DNA of 64,000 nt from Beggiatoa alba B18LD (GCF_000245015.1 NZ_JH600070.1:2433804-2497803); one strand, 5' to 3'. Shown: positions 46,963 to 56,449, counted from the stretch's first letter. Made by a program: numbers and translations. The notes: generated from the sequence alone by a model not told the origin.

Positions 46963-46968
46963 ATTATT
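46963..46968 (-). promoter_or_regulatory. Predicted -10 element of the hcp promoter
   Basis: AATAAT on the minus strand, with its upstream edge 29.5 bp from the centre of the TTGAT-N4-ATCAA box. This is where a -10 element lies when an FNR-type activator is centred at -41.5 (class II arrangement). The start site would be near 46956. Confidence 0.6.
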
Positions 46969-46989
46969 CAAGAGAAAAAATGACATTGC

Positions 46990-47005
46990 CTTGATTTCGA
47001 TCAAG
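46990..47005. promoter_or_regulatory. FNR/DNR-type binding site between hcp and its regulator gene
   Basis: CTTGATTTCGATCAAG is a perfect palindrome apart from the four-base centre and matches the TTGAT-N4-ATCAA consensus of the FNR/DNR branch. It lies about 73-88 bp before hcp and 22 bp before the regulator ATG. At the regulator side it would overlap the promoter, which suggests activation of hcp and self-repression. Confidence 0.85.
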
Positions 47006-47026
47006 CCATTATGAAAAGGATACGTT

Positions 47027-47695
47027 ATGCAAGATAAGCTGTTACTGTTGAAACAGGCTACTTTATTTCATGAGTTAGCCGATGCCGAATTAATGCCCAT
47101 AGCTCAAGCCAGTCACTTACAACATTATGCGGCACACACTTTATTATTTACGGCGGGAGAACCTGCAACCCATTGTTATTTATTAATACATGGCTTAGTC
47201 CGTTTATACCGATTAACACCAGACGGAAAAGAAAAAGTTATCGAGTTGATACGAGCAGGCGATACTTTTGCGGAGGCTGTCGTTTTTTTAAAAAAACCTT
47301 ATCCTGTTTATGCACAAGCGTTAGAAACGATTGATGTATTAGCCATTCCTAGTCAAATTCTATTGCAAGAAATCCAAAGTAAACCTGCTCTATCACTCAA
47401 ACTATTAGCCAATTTAAGTCGACGCTTACATCAATTTTTAAATGATATTCATGCCTTAAGTTTGGAAAATGCACAACAACGAGTTGCAGGGTTTTTATTA
47501 GCCATGCCAGAACAAGAATTAGCAACATTATCAATTCCTAAGGCGACGATTGCATCGCGTTTAGGTTTAACGCCTGAAACTTTTTCGCGCGTGTTAGGAA
47601 AGCTAAAGGAACAAGGGGTTATCAGTGAAACAAATGGCGGTTTATACGTATTAGACGTACAAGGCTTGCGCCAAGTTTTAAACGGAACGCATTGA
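47027..47695 (+). CDS. Crp/Fnr-family regulator, probable DNR/NO-responsive type
   Basis: An effector domain of the cyclic-nucleotide-binding fold (about 10-125) and a C-terminal winged helix (about 150-215: TIASRLGLTPETFSRVLGKL recognition helix with E-x-x-S-R). It lacks the cysteine set of oxygen-sensing Fnr (only one Cys), which fits heme- or effector-based DNR/NnrR/HcpR relatives. The recognition helix motif ETFSR is that of regulators binding TTGAT-N4-ATCAA. It is divergent from hcp and probably controls it in response to NO. AAAGG precedes the ATG. Confidence 0.9.
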   Translation: MQDKLLLLKQATLFHELADAELMPIAQASHLQHYAAHTLLFTAGEPATHCYLLIHGLVRLYRLTPDGKEKVIELIRAGDTFAEAVVFLKKPYPVYAQALETIDVLAIPSQILLQEIQSKPALSLKLLANLSRRLHQFLNDIHALSLENAQQRVAGFLLAMPEQELATLSIPKATIASRLGLTPETFSRVLGKLKEQGVISETNGGLYVLDVQGLRQVLNGTH

Positions 47696-47825
47696 ATAAA
47701 TGGGCTGATAAAGAGAATACCGACATTTTGATAAGAAATGGTTACACTATGAAACATGAAAAACAGTTGTAGCAACTATTTAAGCCATTTTCTTTAAAAA
47801 ACACTTTAACTAAGAGGTTTTAACA

Positions 47826-49316
47826 ATGCGTCGTTATAGAAAAAGTGCGTATTGGCTAGTGATTCTCAGTAGCTGGCTATGGGCGCAAGTGGCAACTGCC
47901 GCACTGGTTTTAGTTGATGGCGGTAATCAAACCATTCCAGCTGGTTCACCTTCTGAAGTCATTGTTTTCCGTGCCTTAGATACCGCAGGCAACCCGCTTA
48001 GTGGTGCGGTGGTCAATTTCACCTTGATAGATGCCTCATGTAATCAAATGAATAGCAATCTACAAGTTTTCACCGCTTTAACCGATGCACAAGGACAAGC
48101 CATTACAGCCTTGCGGGCAAATAATACCGCTGGTCGTTACACATTAACCGCCACAATGGCAGATGACCCAAGCCAAATCGCAGGTACAGGCATTACCGTC
48201 AGTGGTATCGATACCGTTTTCGCCATTGATGGTGTTTGTCAAACGGTTGGTTCTGGTCAAAATTCCAACCCTATCGTTTTCCGTGTTGTCAATGCAAACA
48301 ACCAACTTGCCAGCAATGTCACGGTTAATTTTACCCTCGTAAATTCCGTCGGGATTACCATCAGTAACGGCGTTACAGTCAGCTCCGCAATCAGTGATGC
48401 ACAAGGTTTAGTTCGCACACAAGCGATTGCTAATCAAAAACTAGGCACTTACTACATTGTTGCAAGCCTTGCCAATAATCCCAGTAAAACAGGCAGTGCA
48501 GGGGTTAAATTTTTAGCGGGTGAACCTGCCTTAATTTCGTCCTTAACCTCCGACTTTCGCCTACCAGCAGGACAAAGTTCAGGCAATGTCGTTTTTAAAT
48601 TGACTGATGCCTATGGCAATGCCGTGACAAATCGCAACTTAAACTTTTCCGTACAAACCCCAACAGGTCAGCTCATCACAACCAACGTATCACCCGCTAA
48701 TGCCGTGACAAACGAAAACGGTGAGGCAAGAACCCGCTTTACTGCACCAGAAACACAAGGGGCTTACCGCTTAATTGCAACATTAGCAAATTCAACAATT
48801 AGCGGTAGCGTTATGGTCAATGTCGTTTCCCCATTATTAGCCTTACCCAGCTTAGGTTTTTCTACAACCCTAAAAGCGGATGGAACATTATTAAGTACAA
48901 GCGCGACATTTAGCGGAGGCATTGCCGTGAATGGCGGTGCTTACACACAACAAGTTGAACAAGTTTTAAGTGATACCGTTGTGATTGAAGGCTCTATTCT
49001 TGTTCAAGAGGAACATATTGGCGCGACAGCCGATATTGTTGTTGTAGCCGCTTATACTCCATTACCCATAGAAAGCAGTGCGACGTATTTCTTTATGTTA
49101 AAAACGGGAGGGGCGATTGTGAGCTGGAGTTTAAGCCCTGCAACCTTAGAACCGTTTATCAATGATGTCAGTTTAGCCTCAGCACAAGAAGTGAAAATGT
49201 ACACAGGCGCATTTGTTGGGACGGGGTTATTACAAGTCTTTTTTGGCTACCGCTTAACCGATGGCACAGTGGTTTTTAATGGTGAAATGCCCATACGGAT
49301 TTTAATTAATCCTTAA
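47826..49316 (+). CDS. Exported protein with Ig-like (Big_1) domains
   Basis: Signal peptide to about residue 25 (ATA|AL). Three Ig-like modules follow (about 27-125, 128-225, 228-330), with the pattern SGAVVNFTLIDAS / DAQGQAITALRANN / GRYTLTATMAD that marks Big_1 repeats. The last 165 residues are a different beta-rich domain without a family I recognise. There is no lipobox, unlike the larger Ig-repeat protein upstream, so it may be secreted or bound to other surface proteins. It lies 130 bp after the regulator gene and just before an R1 repeat. Confidence 0.8.
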   Translation: MRRYRKSAYWLVILSSWLWAQVATAALVLVDGGNQTIPAGSPSEVIVFRALDTAGNPLSGAVVNFTLIDASCNQMNSNLQVFTALTDAQGQAITALRANNTAGRYTLTATMADDPSQIAGTGITVSGIDTVFAIDGVCQTVGSGQNSNPIVFRVVNANNQLASNVTVNFTLVNSVGITISNGVTVSSAISDAQGLVRTQAIANQKLGTYYIVASLANNPSKTGSAGVKFLAGEPALISSLTSDFRLPAGQSSGNVVFKLTDAYGNAVTNRNLNFSVQTPTGQLITTNVSPANAVTNENGEARTRFTAPETQGAYRLIATLANSTISGSVMVNVVSPLLALPSLGFSTTLKADGTLLSTSATFSGGIAVNGGAYTQQVEQVLSDTVVIEGSILVQEEHIGATADIVVVAAYTPLPIESSATYFFMLKTGGAIVSWSLSPATLEPFINDVSLASAQEVKMYTGAFVGTGLLQVFFGYRLTDGTVVFNGEMPIRILINP

Positions 49317-49327
49317 TAACCATTTGT

Positions 49328-49542
49328 TAAAAAAAGACCTGCTAGGTTTTTAAAACCTCGCAGGTCTTTTTTTGTCTGAATCAGAATTCACAGAATTTTC
49401 AGAATTAGCAGAATTAAAAACAATTAAAAACAATTAAAAACATAATTTTTTATTCTTTTAATTTTCTTGTCTTTTTAATTCTGAAAACTCTGATTCAGAC
49501 AAACTGTTGTCTTTTTAAAAGAAACTCGCCGAACTCAGGTTA
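49328..49542. repeat. R1 composite repeat, copy 6 (inverted)
   Basis: Starts with the terminator-like hairpin (AGACCTGCTAGG... with T runs on both sides, 49331-49370), then a hairpin core made of CAGAATTNN units, the module AACATAATTTTTTATTC, and the end CTCGCCGAACTCAGGTTA. It is the reverse complement of copy 5 in plan. The terminator-like part lies 15 bp after the stop codon of the Ig-like gene. Confidence 0.85.
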
Positions 49543-49574
49543 GATTTAAATCACTTTATGGTACGGTTACTATA
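49543..49574. mobile_element. R2 half-element next to R1 copy 6
   Basis: Only the right half of R2 is present (GATTTAAATCACTTTATGG through the TACTATA end). It abuts the R1 end directly, as if R1 inserted into or recombined with an R2 copy. A complete R2 abuts an R1 end in the same way at 44889. Confidence 0.75.
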
Positions 49575-49583
49575 AAACTCAGC

Positions 49584-50963
49584 TTATGGCTGTTTAACCA
49601 AATAACGAATCAGTAAACATTTTTCCACATTTTCCAATTCAGCGGCATTCGGCACAAAAACATAAACAACATATCCAGACCCTAAAGCGGCATTGATATT
49701 TTCACGTTTTAAATTATGCAATTGCGTTAATATAAAAGAACGATTCCCCGTCGGTGACAATAATTCTAACGTATCACCCACTCTAAAATGGTTTTTTACA
49801 TCCACTTTTAACCAATTACCCTCGCGCGCTAACACCTCGCCCACGAATTGCTGTAATTCGCCAACAGAACTCCCATTCTGATAATTTTGATATTCATCAT
49901 GAACATGACGGCGATAAAAACCTTCGGTATAACCTCGGCTGGCGAGATTTTCTAATTCATCCATCAACTTTTTATCAAACGGTCTGCCCGCAACGGCATC
50001 ATCAATGGCTTGGCGATAGACTTGCGCAGTGCGAGCGACATAATAATATGATTTGGTGCGCCCTTCGATTTTTAAGGAATTAATGCCCATTTCTGTTAAG
50101 CGTTGCACATGTTGAATAGCGCGTAAATCTTTAGAATTCATGATATAAGTACCATGTTCATCTTCAAAAATGGGCATTAATTCATTGGGTCGTCCCATTT
50201 CTTCAATTAAATAAAGACCGTCGGTGGGTTCGCCTTCGCCTAAATCGGGCAGGGGTCGCCATTGCGTTGTGGTTTCTTGATGGATTTGCGGATTTTGCGG
50301 GGCAATTTTTTGTATATCTCCGCCAGCGGTTTCTTGGGCAGGATGCACTTTATACTCCCAACGACAAGAATTTGTGCATGTGCCTTGATTTGCATCGCGG
50401 TGATTGATATAGCCTGAGAGCAAACAACGTCCAGAATAAGCAATACATAACGCACCGTGTACAAAAACTTCTAGTTCCATATCAGGGCATTGCTGGCGAA
50501 TTTCAGCAATTTCATCTAAAGATAATTCGCGCGACAGAATAATGCGTGAAATACCCGCACTTTGCCAAAATTTCACCGCTGCATAATTCATGGTGTTGGC
50601 TTGTACAGACAAATGTATCGGCATTTCTGACCATTTTTCGCGCACCATCATGATTAAGCCCACGTCCGCCATAATCAATGCGTCGGGTTTTAATGAAATC
50701 ACCTCTTCCATATCAGCCAGAAACGTTTTTAACTTGCTATTGTGCGGGAATAAATTAACCGCGAGATAAAATTGTTTCCCTAATGCGTGGGCTTCATTAA
50801 TACCAATTGCTAAATTATTCACATCGTTAAAATCATTATTGCGAACACGTAAACTGTAGCGGGGTTGTCCTGCATAAACCGCATCTGCGCCATAACTGAA
50901 GGCGTAACGTAAATTTTTTAAATTTCCCGCTGGGGATAATAACTCGGTTTTTTTCATTACCAT
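49584..50963 (-). CDS. trhP: tRNA 5-hydroxyuridine synthesis protein TrhP (YegQ), U32 family
   Basis: A U32 peptidase-family protein: ELLSPAGNLKNLRYAF at the N-terminus, and the family signature FVHGALCIAYSGRCLLSGY with the following cysteine set (GTCTNSCRWEY). In E. coli YegQ/TrhP makes prephenate-dependent 5-hydroxyuridine at tRNA position 34. The 459-residue length fits (E. coli 453). AAAGG lies before ATG 50963; ATG 50957 is an alternative. Confidence 0.9.
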   Translation of the reverse strand: MVMKKTELLSPAGNLKNLRYAFSYGADAVYAGQPRYSLRVRNNDFNDVNNLAIGINEAHALGKQFYLAVNLFPHNSKLKTFLADMEEVISLKPDALIMADVGLIMMVREKWSEMPIHLSVQANTMNYAAVKFWQSAGISRIILSRELSLDEIAEIRQQCPDMELEVFVHGALCIAYSGRCLLSGYINHRDANQGTCTNSCRWEYKVHPAQETAGGDIQKIAPQNPQIHQETTTQWRPLPDLGEGEPTDGLYLIEEMGRPNELMPIFEDEHGTYIMNSKDLRAIQHVQRLTEMGINSLKIEGRTKSYYYVARTAQVYRQAIDDAVAGRPFDKKLMDELENLASRGYTEGFYRRHVHDEYQNYQNGSSVGELQQFVGEVLAREGNWLKVDVKNHFRVGDTLELLSPTGNRSFILTQLHNLKRENINAALGSGYVVYVFVPNAAELENVEKCLLIRYLVKQP

Positions 50964-51194
50964 GAAACCTTTATGAAATCTTTAATAACTATCGCAATTA
51001 TTGAATTTTAATCCTGCGACTGATAATGCACTGGCTTTATAACAGGTATCGGCTGTGTTAGGTATATATTTTCGCACCGTAACCGACTTTATGTTGCGTT
51101 TTAAAATAAATTAACGGGCATTCAGCGCATTAATGACTTGTTGAATGCTTTATAACCCTCTAAAATAGTTTAAATTTTCTTAAAGATTTCAATC

Positions 51195-54100
51195 ATGCCC
51201 CCAATCCCCAAAACCCCTGCGCATATTTTAAAAAAAATAGCAGTTTGTCGTGAAAAACAGGCAAAAACCTTAGATTTAAGTTATCAACAATCAACGTTCG
51301 AGGATGTTCGCTTAATCACTATCCCGCCCGAAGTGTTCACCCTCACACAATTGGAAGTCTTAAAGTTACAAAATAATGCCATTCAAATTATTCCTGACGA
51401 GATTAAACAACTATCGAATCTTAAACGCTTAGATTTACGCGGTAATCCACTCAATCAAGTCGCGGATATTTCAGGCTTAATCGTTCACTATGCCGATTTT
51501 CAACGCTTAAAAATTCCTGCTAAAAACATTCTGGGCTTAAAACTCACCCTCTTTTCTCACGAAGCCCCCGCAGGGATTTTTGACTGTCCTCATTTAACCA
51601 TCTTAGAAATCACAAACCACCGTTTAACCCAAGTCCCGACTTGGTTGGCACGATTAACCCAATTGACTGGGCTAGATTTAAGCAACAATCAATTACAAGA
51701 TTTGCGTGTACTAGAAACGCTGGTGAATCTCTCTACTTTATATTTGAGTTATAATCTGTTAAGCAACGTCTCAGGGCTAGAAACTTTAGTGAATCTTTCT
51801 ATTTTGTATTTAAGTAGTAATCAATTAGATACTGTATTAGGATTAGAAACATTGATAAATCTTTCTGGTTTAGACTTAAGAAATAATAAGTTAAGTAATA
51901 TATTAGGACTAGAAAGGTTAGTAAATCTTTCTTCTTTATATTTGAGAGCAAACCAATTAAGTCATGTGTTAGAACTAGGTATGTTAGTGAATCTTTCTGA
52001 ATTGGGTTTGAGTTCAAATCAATTGAGTAGTATGTCAGGGTTAGAAATGCTGGTGAATCTTTCTGCTTTAGATTTAAGGAATAATCAGTTAAGTCATGTT
52101 TCAGGGTTAGAAATGTTGGTGAACCTTTCTTCTTTAGATTTGAGTGATAACCAGTTAAGTCATATTTCAGGGTTAGAAACGCTTCAGAATCTCTCTTCTT
52201 TAGATTTGAGTGGAAACCAATTAAGCCGTGTCAGTGGGCTAGAAACGCTGGTGAATCTCTCTTCTTTAGATTTGCGTGAAAACCAATTAAGCAGTGTCTC
52301 AGGGCTAGAAATGCTTAAGAATCTCTCTTCTTTATATTTAGGTTCTAACCAATTAAACAGTATCTCAGGGCTAGAACAGCTTAAAAATCTCTCTGTTTTA
52401 GATTTGCATGGAAATCAGTTAAATAGCATTTCAGAGCTAGAAGGTTTAATTCATTTAAATGTTTTAGCCCTTACAGAAAATAAATTCCTCGCAACATTAT
52501 CCAATGAATTATTTGATTTACCTAAATTGAAAACTTTATGGTTGAAAGAAACCACTATTACCTATCCACCTATTGAACAACTAGAGCCAGAAGGAACTTC
52601 TGGCGAAGTTAATTTATTGAGAGTACGCAATTATTTAAGACAACTAAAAGAAGATGGGCAAGATTATTTATATGAAGCAAAACTCTTAATTGTCGGCGAA
52701 GGCGAAGCAGGCAAAACCAGCTTAATGCGTAAAATTACAGACCCTACTTATCAATTACCTGAAGAGCGGATTGAAAGTACAGAAGGCATTGATGTTGTGC
52801 GCTATGAATTTCCGTATAAAGAACGCCAGTTTCAAGTCAATATCTGGGATTTTGGCGGACAAGAAATTTACCACGCAACCCATCAATTCTTTTTAACAAA
52901 ACGGGCGTTATATCTTTTAGTTGCTGATAATCGCAAAGAAGATACTGATTTTTATTATTGGTTAAACGTGGTTAATACCTTGAGTGAAGGCAGTCCTGTT
53001 TTATTGGTGAAAAATGAAAAAGAGGAGCGTTCACGCGAAATCGATGAATCAGGATTGCGAGGACGATTTAAAAACTTTGAAAAGAGTTATACAACCAATT
53101 TAAAAACGGAAAGTAAAGATTATCAGTGTTTAATGGCAGATATTCGTCACCGTTTGCCACAACTTCCGCACATCGGCACACCACAACCTAAAAAATGGCT
53201 AGATGTTCGCGCAGAATTAGAAAAATTAGCAGAAACCAAAAACTATATTGATTTAAAAGAATACTTTGCAATTTGTGACCAACACGGCTTTAAAAACGAT
53301 GCTGATAAATTACAACTCAGTGAAACACTTCATGATTTAGGGACAATTCTACATTTTCAGAAAGATATTCAACTCGAGCAAATCCTCTTTCTAAAACCCG
53401 CGTGGGCAACTCAAGCAGTTTATCATGTGCTGGATAATAAAGCGGTTAAAGCGAATTTTGGTAAATTCACGACTGCTGATTTAAAACATATTTGGCACGA
53501 ACCCGAATATCAAGGAATGCACAGCAACCTATTGCAATTAATGCTCAATTTCAAACTCTGCTATCAACTCACCGATTGCCAAAATACTTACATCGCCCCG
53601 CAACTGCTCCCCGTAGAACAACCCGCTTATAACTTTAAGACAACAGACGCGGTAACGGTTTTGTATGAAAACTATAAATTTATGCCTAAAGGCATGTTAA
53701 GCCAGTTAATTGTTGCTTTACACAAAGACATTGCCGAAAAACAAACCTTAGTCTGGCGCAATGGTGTGATATTAGAGCGTTACAATACCCGAGCTGAAAT
53801 CATTGAAAACTATGGCGCGAGAACGATAACAATCCGTGTCGTCGGACAAAATCGCCGTGATTTACTCACAGAAGTGATGTATGAATTGAATAAAATTCAT
53901 GGAAATTATCATCAGTTACAATATGAGGTTATGTTACCCTGTACTTGTGAAGAGCCTTATTATTTTGAGTTTGAAGAATTAAAAGACTTTGCAAACGACC
54001 GCGCTAAAATTCAATGTAGAAAACGCGATTGCAAAAAAATGGTAGATGCCCGTGACTTATTAGAAGGAATATTAAACGTGACAACAGATAACGAAGGAAA

Positions 54101-54491
54101 AACGAGTTTTGGAGGTAATAATTTCCGTGATATTCATGGCAATGTAATTTTTCAACAAGCTGGACGTGATGCTATTTTAAACCAAACTAATAACACCTTA
54201 AATCAAGGTATTCAAACAGATTTAAGAAACTTAAAAGAACTATTCTTAAATTTAGAATTAGGTGAACAACGCGAAAAAGTAGAGAAACTACTCATAGACG
54301 CAGAAAAAGAAACACAGAAAGAAAAACCCGATAAAGAAGAAATCGGTAGTGCATTAGACCGTGTACTAAAATTAGTCAATAAAACAGGAAAACTCACTAC
54401 CGCAGTTAAAGATAAACTCATTCCCGTTGCTAAAACAGTCGGCGAATGGCTCGGCGAACACGGTGAAAACCTTTTAGAATTTTTCAACTAA
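51195..54491 (+). CDS. LRR-Roc-COR (ROCO) GTPase
   Basis: A 1098-residue protein. Leucine-rich repeats: two or three canonical ones (about 50-150), then about 13 near-identical 22-residue units (about 151-440, consensus LETLVNLSSLDLSNNQLSSVSG, here shown in part). The Roc GTPase has a P-loop GEGEAGKTS (about 499-507) and the switch motif DFGGQE (about 552-557). A COR dimerisation domain and a Cys4 zinc ribbon (Cys916, 918, 941, 946) follow. The tail begins with a GNV...QQAGRDAILNQ stretch and ends in charged/amphipathic helices. Bacterial ROCO proteins are poorly understood. No toxin or effector gene is adjacent. The final eight codons and stop match a copy at 4250. Confidence 0.92.
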   Translation: MPPIPKTPAHILKKIAVCREKQAKTLDLSYQQSTFEDVRLITIPPEVFTLTQLEVLKLQNNAIQIIPDEIKQLSNLKRLDLRGNPLNQVADISGLIVHYADFQRLKIPAKNILGLKLTLFSHEAPAGIFDCPHLTILEITNHRLTQVPTWLARLTQLTGLDLSNNQLQDLRVLETLVNLSTLYLSYNLLSNVSGLETLVNLSILYLSSNQLDTVLGLETLINLSGLDLRNNKLSNILGLERLVNLSSLYLRANQLSHVLELGMLVNLSELGLSSNQLSSMSGLEMLVNLSALDLRNNQLSHVSGLEMLVNLSSLDLSDNQLSHISGLETLQNLSSLDLSGNQLSRVSGLETLVNLSSLDLRENQLSSVSGLEMLKNLSSLYLGSNQLNSISGLEQLKNLSVLDLHGNQLNSISELEGLIHLNVLALTENKFLATLSNELFDLPKLKTLWLKETTITYPPIEQLEPEGTSGEVNLLRVRNYLRQLKEDGQDYLYEAKLLIVGEGEAGKTSLMRKITDPTYQLPEERIESTEGIDVVRYEFPYKERQFQVNIWDFGGQEIYHATHQFFLTKRALYLLVADNRKEDTDFYYWLNVVNTLSEGSPVLLVKNEKEERSREIDESGLRGRFKNFEKSYTTNLKTESKDYQCLMADIRHRLPQLPHIGTPQPKKWLDVRAELEKLAETKNYIDLKEYFAICDQHGFKNDADKLQLSETLHDLGTILHFQKDIQLEQILFLKPAWATQAVYHVLDNKAVKANFGKFTTADLKHIWHEPEYQGMHSNLLQLMLNFKLCYQLTDCQNTYIAPQLLPVEQPAYNFKTTDAVTVLYENYKFMPKGMLSQLIVALHKDIAEKQTLVWRNGVILERYNTRAEIIENYGARTITIRVVGQNRRDLLTEVMYELNKIHGNYHQLQYEVMLPCTCEEPYYFEFEELKDFANDRAKIQCRKRDCKKMVDARDLLEGILNVTTDNEGKTSFGGNNFRDIHGNVIFQQAGRDAILNQTNNTLNQGIQTDLRNLKELFLNLELGEQREKVEKLLIDAEKETQKEKPDKEEIGSALDRVLKLVNKTGKLTTAVKDKLIPVAKTVGEWLGEHGENLLEFFN
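51645..52510 (+). repeat. Tandem 66-bp repeats encoding the LRR array
   Basis: About 13 consecutive 66-bp units encode 22-residue leucine-rich repeats that differ at only a few positions, mostly on the face expected to bind ligand. The DNA is more AT-rich than the flanking coding sequence. The array is a good candidate for length variation by recombination between units. Confidence 0.85.
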
Positions 54492-54496
54492 AAAAA

Positions 54497-54603
54497 TGTA
54501 GGGTGGAATAGCAAAGCGTATTCCACCACACGATTTATAATCTGTTTTTGCTCAATTTTTGCAGAATTTCAAGGTGGAATACGCTGCGCTATTCCACCCT
54601 ACA
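54497..54603. repeat. R3 inverted repeat, copy 2
   Basis: TGTAGGGTGGAATAGC... with inverted end ...CTATTCCACCCTACA, nearly the same as 4281-4387. It starts five bases after the ROCO stop codon and fills the convergent gap to the TPR gene. Transcribed in either direction it would form a long hairpin. Confidence 0.88.
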
Positions 54604-54628
54604 AAATTTAAGCCATTATTTTAAAAAA

Positions 54629-55570
54629 TCACCATGTCTGTTGTGGTTTAGACAATTGCGATTTTTTCGTATCTAATTGAAATTGCTGTTGTAACAATTG
54701 TGCGGGGTTATCCAACACCCGATTTAATAAAATATTCGCTAGCATTTCTGCTTCATAGCGTTGATTGGCTTGGCTGGCAAAAGAGGAGGCTGTTGCTTGT
54801 TCGGTGGGGTTATCCGTTTCTTGACCTTGTTCCGCTGTTTTTTCGGGTTCTTCTGAATTGCCGTTTTTTGGGGGTTCTGTTGGTTGTGGGGCGTTTGCCT
54901 GTTGCGTTAATGGCGTGTCGCCTCCGTCTCGTTGTTTATCCGTTGTCGCCTCCGTTGGCGGGGGATTATTTTGCCCCTGAGGACTGCTTAAATCACCTTG
55001 TTGTCCACTTTGCCCTTGCCCTTCTTTGTCCTTCCCGCCTGATGCGTCTTTGTCGGCTTTATTTTCTTGGCTTTCCTGCCCTTCGTTTAATTCTCCGCCA
55101 CGTTTTTTCCCTTCTTCTTGCGCTTGTTCGGCTTTTTCTGCACCGCTACCTTGTGGGAGTTGGGGTTTTTCTAAACGCTGATAGGTTAAAGCAAGATTAT
55201 GTTTTGCGTCTGCATTATCGGGGTCTGCGCCGAGCACTTTTTGATAGGATAACAAGGCTTTATCATATTCACCACGCTGAAAATAAGTATTTCCTAAATT
55301 GTATTCTGCCGATACGATTTGTTCAGTATGCGTGACGGAGGCAAAGGCTTTTATTGCGTTGTCATAATCTCCCGCTCGATAAAAAGCGACACCGCGATTG
55401 TAATCGTCGGTAAATAACTGCGCGGCGCGGGCGTAGTCTCCTGCAATAAAGGCTTGTTGCGCTTGTTGGTCGGCGTTTTGAAATTGGAGTTGCCACGCAA
55501 GACTTGGGGTGGAGTAGCTGAGGATTCCTAACAGGCTAATGATTAAAGCAGATTGATATGGTATAGACAT
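54629..55570 (-). CDS. Exported TPR protein with low-complexity tail
   Basis: Signal peptide to about residue 25. Three or four tetratricopeptide repeats (about 30-140: AFIAGDYARAAQLFTDDYNRG, YNLGNTYFQRGEYDKALLSYQKVLG) are followed by a Gly/Gln/Glu/Pro-rich low-complexity region (about 145-260) and a short helical C-terminus. The pattern resembles the TPR part of BatB/BatC/BatE proteins of the aerotolerance cluster, but no VWA-domain Bat genes are adjacent. A periplasmic scaffold is the simplest guess. Confidence 0.8.
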   Translation of the reverse strand: MSIPYQSALIISLLGILSYSTPSLAWQLQFQNADQQAQQAFIAGDYARAAQLFTDDYNRGVAFYRAGDYDNAIKAFASVTHTEQIVSAEYNLGNTYFQRGEYDKALLSYQKVLGADPDNADAKHNLALTYQRLEKPQLPQGSGAEKAEQAQEEGKKRGGELNEGQESQENKADKDASGGKDKEGQGQSGQQGDLSSPQGQNNPPPTEATTDKQRDGGDTPLTQQANAPQPTEPPKNGNSEEPEKTAEQGQETDNPTEQATASSFASQANQRYEAEMLANILLNRVLDNPAQLLQQQFQLDTKKSQLSKPQQTW

Positions 55571-55664
55571 TTTTACCCTGCTGTTACGGATTATTTATTT
55601 TAATGTCAGTGTAGGTGAACTTGTGGGAAAAAACAGAGGGGTTAAAGCAGATAGGATGCGGGAT

Positions 55665-55700
55665 AAAAAAAGTCGGAAAGTACAAATACGTACTTTCCGA
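55665..55700 (-). terminator. Rho-independent terminator after the BI-1 gene
   Basis: Perfect 10-bp stem TCGGAAAGTA / TACTTTCCGA with an 8-base loop. On the minus strand it is followed by seven T. It lies about 40 bp beyond the BI-1 stop codon at 55742. Confidence 0.9.
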
Positions 55701-55741
55701 TGGAGCTAAAAGGAAATGAACAACCGATAAATTTATTGTTC

Positions 55742-56449
55742 TTATTCTTCGCCGCCTAAAACGCCAAATATTTGTAATAAGCTGATGAATAAATTGTAAA
55801 TGCTAACATACAGTGTGACCGTTGCCATGATGTAGTTGGTTTCATAACCATGCACCATGTCGCTGGTTTGCCATAAAATCATCCCCGCCATTAGGAGGAC
55901 GAACATTGCAGAAACCGCAAGGCTTAAACCCGGTAAGCTGAATACGATTGCACCGATACCCGCTAAGAAAGCAACTAAAACCCCTGTGACGACAAAGCCA
56001 CTTAAAAAGCTGAAATCTTTTTTCGAGGTTAAAGCGTAGCCTGATAAGCCTAAGAAAATCACAGCGGTAGAGCCAAACGCCATCATGACTAATTGGCTAC
56101 CGTTCCCAAAAGTTTGGGTATAAAGGTTGATGATAGGCCCTAAGGTAAAGCCCATAAAACCTGTTAAGGCAAAAACGGCAACAATCCCCCATGCACTATT
56201 GCGCAGGGCAGAAACGGTGAAGAATAAACCGAAATAGCCGACAAGGGTAATTAACCAATGTAACGGGGGCATGTTGAGCAACATTGCAACCCCAGCTGTT
56301 ATTGCACTGAATAATAAAGTGATTGATAACAGTGTGTAGGTATTGCGAATTAATTTATTCGCTTCGGTTGTGGATAAGGGTTGAGTTGCTGCTTCTAAGT
56401 TGACAACTTGTGCAGTCGAAACACGTTCAAACAGATTATTGTTAGCCAT
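55742..56449 (-). CDS. Bax inhibitor-1/YccA-family inner-membrane protein
   Basis: A 235-residue protein with seven hydrophobic segments, and the family features LRNTYTLLSITLLFSA-like N-terminus (KLIRNTYTLLSITLLFSA), GFMGFTLGPIINLY and a C-terminal SLYNLFISLLQIFG-like end (YVSIYNLFISLLQIFG). E. coli YccA modulates the FtsH protease and YbhL is a relative; related proteins act as pH-gated Ca2+ leaks. The gene is monocistronic with its own terminator. Confidence 0.92.
   Translation of the reverse strand: MANNNLFERVSTAQVVNLEAATQPLSTTEANKLIRNTYTLLSITLLFSAITAGVAMLLNMPPLHWLITLVGYFGLFFTVSALRNSAWGIVAVFALTGFMGFTLGPIINLYTQTFGNGSQLVMMAFGSTAVIFLGLSGYALTSKKDFSFLSGFVVTGVLVAFLAGIGAIVFSLPGLSLAVSAMFVLLMAGMILWQTSDMVHGYETNYIMATVTLYVSIYNLFISLLQIFGVLGGEE

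Noticed and set aside
51645-52510. CRISPR-like regular spacing of 66-bp units
   Set aside because: The units are in frame and encode leucine-rich repeats; there are no spacers.
54700-55335. 211-residue open frame on the plus strand opposite the TPR gene
   Set aside because: It is the antisense of a low-complexity Gln/Glu/Gly region, with a Leu/Arg/Cys-rich translation that resembles no family.
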